In this document: one piece after another, positions 49,698 through 52,362 of the stretch
Layout: every line of letters begins with the position of its first letter
How positions within the stretch are numbered: position 1 is the first letter of the stretch
Virus record (IMG/VR): IMGVR_UViG_3300029787_000033
Location: 5,744-58,105 of that record
DNA length: 52,362 nucleotides
Direction: 5' to 3' (one strand)
From: a virus
Position numbers and translations under genes: made by a program
Notes under the pieces: model-generated
The model's input: the letters and a program-made list of their open reading frames with translations, nothing else
What the model was told of the DNA's origin: nothing
Databases searched by the model: none

Positions 49698-50402
49698 ATG
49701 AAAAATATATTAAAGATATTATTAGTTATAAGCTCATTTGCTTATTCTCAAGTTTATGATTTTCAGCAATTGTGTTTAGACTGTGCTGAACAAAATGGTT
49801 TTTACTGTGGTGATGATCCAGCAAACTGGACACAATATTCACCTAATGGTTGTGTGCCAAATGGTTATCAAGATTTATTTTATCTTAATGATGGTTGGGA
49901 GGATTGTGCTGATGGGTCGGACGAAGATAACGCTGAACCAACTTCGCCTGATCAATGTTTACCGCCGCTACCATTCGAGTGTGATACTGTATTTATAACT
50001 TTAACAGAGCTTGAGTTTATATTTGATACTATAATTGAAACTGAATATGTATATAACATTGTTTTAGACACCGTAGAGATTGAAACTTTTGTTCCGGAAT
50101 ACATTTACATAACTGATACAGTTTTTGTTTACGAGGATGTATTAGATACATTATTCGTTGATGTTATTGAATACGTTGATGTAATAGTTTATGATACTGT
50201 TGTAGAAATAGAATATGTAGAGTTTATAGAATACATCACTGAGTATGTAGACTGTGACACTGGGCTTCCTTGTAACTTTGGTATTGATGAGTTAATTGAT
50301 AAATCAAAGCAAAATAGTGTAGTATATAATATTAATGGGCAGGCTATAAAAGAAAGAGAAGGTTTATATATAGAGAACGGTAAAATTTATAATAAAAAAT
50401 AA
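49698..50402 (+). CDS. Secreted protein: LDLa-like motif, acidic repeats, T9SS-like tail (234 aa)
   Basis: Signal peptide MKNILKILLVISSFAYSQ. Six Cys in the first 90 residues, with GWEDCADGSDED at residues 66-77. This is the calcium-binding core of LDL-receptor class A repeats (DGxxDCxDGSDE). Residues about 95-185 are a Val/Asp/Glu/Tyr-rich stretch with repeated DTV and EYV units (VFVYEDVLDTLFVDVIEYVD). The C-terminus, VVYNINGQAIKEREGLYIEN followed by GKIYNKK, resembles type IX secretion sorting domains of Bacteroidetes (YN-x-x-GQ ... G-x-YI ... GK). A phage-coded, surface-exposed adhesin or decoy is plausible. Confidence 0.6.
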   Translation: MKNILKILLVISSFAYSQVYDFQQLCLDCAEQNGFYCGDDPANWTQYSPNGCVPNGYQDLFYLNDGWEDCADGSDEDNAEPTSPDQCLPPLPFECDTVFITLTELEFIFDTIIETEYVYNIVLDTVEIETFVPEYIYITDTVFVYEDVLDTLFVDVIEYVDVIVYDTVVEIEYVEFIEYITEYVDCDTGLPCNFGIDELIDKSKQNSVVYNINGQAIKEREGLYIENGKIYNKK

Positions 50403-50404
50403 TT

Positions 50405-50620
50405 ATGGCGTTTAAAATGAAAGGGTATTCAGCTTTTACAAAAACTGATCCACCGAAGAAAAAATATCCAAAACATTACACCAAAGAGGATATAAAGTTT
50501 TTAGAAGAACAGAATGAAGATGTAGTTAGGGAAGAAGATAAATATCCAAAAGGTAAACCAAGATATTGGAAAAATCTTAAATACAAAATTACTAAAAATC
50601 CTAAACACTTAAAAAAATAA
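50405..50620 (+). CDS. FKM-tagged small basic protein (71 aa)
   Basis: MAFKMKGYSAFTKTDPPKKK is a variant tag with S/Y and P/A changes, followed by a Lys-rich body (KNLKYKITKNPKHLKK). It is 2 nt after the LDLa-like gene. Together with the copy at 47628 it shows the tag also in the host-interaction segment. Confidence 0.65.
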   Translation: MAFKMKGYSAFTKTDPPKKKYPKHYTKEDIKFLEEQNEDVVREEDKYPKGKPRYWKNLKYKITKNPKHLKK

Positions 50621-50964
50621 TGGCTAAAGAATTATCAGAAGACAGTAAGTTTCAGGTAAGCGTTAAAACATTAATCAGTATAGTTGTAGCAGTAGTTACA
50701 GTTGTATCTGCTTATTTTGGTTTAATGGCGAGTATCAACTCTAAGTTTGGTGAACTAGAAGCTAAAGTTGAAAAAGCTTTAGAGCTACCTAAGCCTGGTA
50801 CTGGTATATACACTATAGACATGGGTGATCCAGCTGCTACTAATACGTGGCCACCAACTCGCATGGAGTTTAACATGAAAGATCAAATGGCTCGTAATAA
50901 AATCGATGCAGTAATAAAGGAGATGGATGAATTGAAAGATGAAATAAAACTATTAAGAAAATGA
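50620..50964 (+). CDS. Membrane protein with coiled coil, possible spanin/holin (114 aa)
   Basis: One membrane helix near residues 14-38 (VKTLISIVVAVVTVVSAYFG). This is followed by an acidic coiled coil (ELEAKVEKALELPK), a linker and a second helical part (MDELKDEIKLLRK). This is the layout of inner-membrane spanins or T4-like holin partners; no outer-membrane partner is clear. It overlaps the thioredoxin-like gene by 4 nt. Confidence 0.55.
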   Translation: MAKELSEDSKFQVSVKTLISIVVAVVTVVSAYFGLMASINSKFGELEAKVEKALELPKPGTGIYTIDMGDPAATNTWPPTRMEFNMKDQMARNKIDAVIKEMDELKDEIKLLRK

Positions 50965-51368
50965 AAAAAAGAATAGACGTTACAATTTGGGCTTATGTTG
51001 CTACTATATTAATAATATATTTTTTAGGTACAACAATAGGTTTAGCTCAAGAAACTATAACAGCTAGCAACTTTGATAATAAAATAGCTAAAGATGTTGT
51101 TGCTGTAGAATTTTGGGCTGAATGGAATCAAGCTAATCAATTTAATGAATTAGCTAAACTAAAAGACACTAGCGTCTACAGAGTTGATATAATGCACTGC
51201 TCTAGTCTACAGGTTGATTATAATATAACAGCTATACCTACTGTTGTTATATTTGATAACGGTGTAGAAAAAGAAAGGTTTAACGCAAATATAATGTTTC
51301 AATTAGAAGCTGATAAAAAAGTTATACAAAATTCTATTGATACAATAATACTAAATAAATTTCAGTAA
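50961..51368 (+). CDS. Membrane-anchored thioredoxin-fold protein without CxxC (135 aa)
   Basis: N-terminal membrane helix about residues 9-27 (IWAYVATILIIYFLGTT), then a thioredoxin-like domain. It has VEFWAEW at residues 49-55 where active proteins have W-C-x-x-C, but here N56-Q-A-N59 replaces the cysteines. The cis-Pro site is present (AIPTVVIF, P93). Redox activity should therefore be absent. It could act as a structural or scavenging protein on the periplasmic side. Confidence 0.75.
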   Translation: MKKRIDVTIWAYVATILIIYFLGTTIGLAQETITASNFDNKIAKDVVAVEFWAEWNQANQFNELAKLKDTSVYRVDIMHCSSLQVDYNITAIPTVVIFDNGVEKERFNANIMFQLEADKKVIQNSIDTIILNKFQ

Positions 51369-51369
51369 C

Positions 51370-51714
51370 ATGAAAAAAGCAGGGTTTAAAAAATATGATT
51401 CAGCATACAAAAGAGCAGAGTCTCCTTTTACAAAATACGTCTCAGATGCTCAACGCAAAGCTATATGGGCTAGTAAGAACGAAAAGAAAAGTGCTATGAA
51501 GAAAGTAGATAAAAAAGCACTAAATGAAGTTTCTAAAGAATTAAAAAAAGCTAGTAGAACACATGCTGGTCAAGCAAATAAAATACAAAGTGCTATGAAA
51601 AAGATTAGTGCTAGTTGTAAAGCTCAAGCTAAAAAGAAATTTAAAGTATGGCCTAGTGCTTATGCTTCTGGTTGGGGTGTAAGATGTACAAGAGGTGATT
51701 TTAAAAAGAAATAA
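51370..51714 (+). CDS. DUF5872-like basic protein (114 aa)
   Basis: Starts MKKAGFKKYDSAYKRAESPF with an SPFT(K) block matching the tag's SPFT, then SDAQRKAIWASKNEKKSAMK. The C-terminus, KKFKVWPSAYASGWGVRCTR plus GDFKKK, is the WPSAYAS-type ending of DUF5872-like proteins. Such small, Lys-rich proteins occur in several large DNA viruses and marine phages, but their role is unknown. The WPSAYAS recall is not verified by search. Confidence 0.65.
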   Translation: MKKAGFKKYDSAYKRAESPFTKYVSDAQRKAIWASKNEKKSAMKKVDKKALNEVSKELKKASRTHAGQANKIQSAMKKISASCKAQAKKKFKVWPSAYASGWGVRCTRGDFKKK

Positions 51715-52280
51715 TGTTTAAGAAATTTAATATAAGTAAATTTAAAAAAATAAAACCACCTGCAGATAATTCGTTTACAACGATGCAGGAAATAAAATAT
51801 ATTAAGTCTATACCTATGGACAAAGCTAATGTTAAAAAGTATGATGATATTGAAAAAACATTTGCTGAAATAGCTTATAAAAATAATATAAAAGACTATG
51901 ATTCTGATTTAGTAGGTAATTTAATAGAGCAATCATCACCTATTATACTTAAATTAAAGAAACACTTTAATAGACCAAGACCAAAAGTTATAGCAAAAAA
52001 GATGGGTATTAAAATAGATCATTATGAAATGAACTCAATGAAAACAGCTTCATACCCATCAGGTCACTCAGCTCAAGGAATATTAATTGGTAGAGTACTT
52101 GCAGCTAAATATCCTAGTGCAGCAAAACAATTTATAAGCGCTGGTGATAAGATATCAAAGAGTAGAAACATAGCAAAAGCTCATTATAAATCAGATAGTA
52201 AAATGGGTGAGAAACTAGGAAACGAATTATATAATCACATAAAACAAAAACAAAATGAGAAAAGCTCCAATGAAGCTTAA
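51714..52280 (+). CDS. PAP2-type acid phosphatase (188 aa)
   Basis: All three PAP2 signature motifs are present: KX6RP (K80...R87-P88), PSGH at 115-118, and SRX5HX3D (S150-R151, H157, D161). This is the vanadate-dependent haloperoxidase/PAP2 fold that removes phosphate from lipids or small phosphoesters. No signal peptide or membrane helix is seen, so the protein would be cytoplasmic or packaged. Overlaps the next gene by 26 nt. Confidence 0.85.
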   Translation: MFKKFNISKFKKIKPPADNSFTTMQEIKYIKSIPMDKANVKKYDDIEKTFAEIAYKNNIKDYDSDLVGNLIEQSSPIILKLKKHFNRPRPKVIAKKMGIKIDHYEMNSMKTASYPSGHSAQGILIGRVLAAKYPSAAKQFISAGDKISKSRNIAKAHYKSDSKMGEKLGNELYNHIKQKQNEKSSNEA

Positions 52281-52362
52281 AAAAGCTTCTCCAACAAATA
52301 AAAAAAATAATAAAAAAAGAATGGCAAAAAAAGCGGCAGCAGCTGTTGGTGGTAAGATAGGA
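52255..52362 (+). CDS. Basic protein, C-terminus cut by window edge
   Basis: Starts MRKAPMKLKKASPTNKKNNK with Lys/Arg-rich composition and an A-P-M-K / A-S-P-T pair recalling the tag-like motifs. Continues open to the window end with AKKAAAAVGGKIG. Confidence 0.6.
   Translation, partial: MRKAPMKLKKASPTNKKNNKKRMAKKAAAAVGGKIG

Noticed and set aside
1-52362. CRISPR array, insertion sequence, integrase or attachment site
   Set aside because: No regularly spaced repeats, transposase motifs or recombinase genes were seen; the only repeats are promoter elements and leader arrays.

Overview
The window is a 52-kb piece of an A+T-rich tailed-phage genome. It is most likely a marine podovirus-type phage (short tail, T7-like ejection proteins) infecting a Bacteroidetes/Flavobacteriia host. 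The evidence is a complete head module (terminase, portal, scaffold-like protein, major capsid), a T7 gp14/15/16-like internal-protein set, a giant nozzle-like tail protein, no tape measure or sheath, near-exclusive AGA arginine codons, and start codons preceded by A/T runs instead of Shine-Dalgarno sequences. One secreted protein ends in a tail resembling a type IX secretion sorting signal. No integrase, repressor or DNA polymerase is visible; replication genes must lie outside the window.

Left arm (1-5050, minus strand): about 18 small genes, mostly of unknown function, in short operons. They include two paralogous exported Cys-rich proteins, a zinc-ribbon protein, a conserved HWDGYPE-motif phage protein and several tiny one-helix membrane peptides. 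A tRNA-Arg(UCU) and two structured RNAs with tRNA-like T arms lie at operon ends. Nine copies of a two-block element (TAAATAC[G/T]A-N9-GATAATATA), all leftward and all with exactly 9 nt between blocks, sit at operon starts. They are interpreted as a phage-specific promoter family, and four sit exactly 3 nt before an ATG.

Divergent intergenic region (5050-5611): promoters, hairpins and possibly a noncoding transcript; the right arm starts at 5612.

Right arm (5612-end, all plus strand): (i) 5.6-9.2 kb, small basic proteins sharing the N-terminal peptide MAFKMKGFSPFT, with an HExxH metallopeptidase-like gene among them; (ii) 9.2-11.1 kb, GroEL and GroES; (iii) 11.2-14.9 kb, structural proteins, a winged-helix protein, a holin, a GroES-like protein and a probable small terminase subunit; (iv) 14.9-22.3 kb, TerL, portal, scaffold and major capsid, closed by a terminator; (v) 22.4-34 kb, connector and tail proteins including a 2003-aa nozzle-like protein; (vi) 34-44 kb, ejection proteins including a 2518-aa multidomain protein with HExxH, HAD-phosphatase and C-terminal Cys/His motifs; (vii) 44-47.6 kb, tail fibre, minor structural proteins and a DUF5675-like lysis candidate; (viii) 47.6-52.4 kb, host-interaction genes: an outer-membrane-barrel-like protein, an LDLa-like secreted protein, a thioredoxin-fold protein lacking its cysteines, a PAP2 phosphatase, a second gp14-like paralog and more tagged basic proteins.

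The strongest candidates for undescribed biology are the fixed-spacing early promoter family with predicted leaderless mRNAs, the shared FKMKGFSPFT N-terminal tag, the paired exported Cys-rich early proteins, and the LDLa-like protein with its T9SS-like tail.
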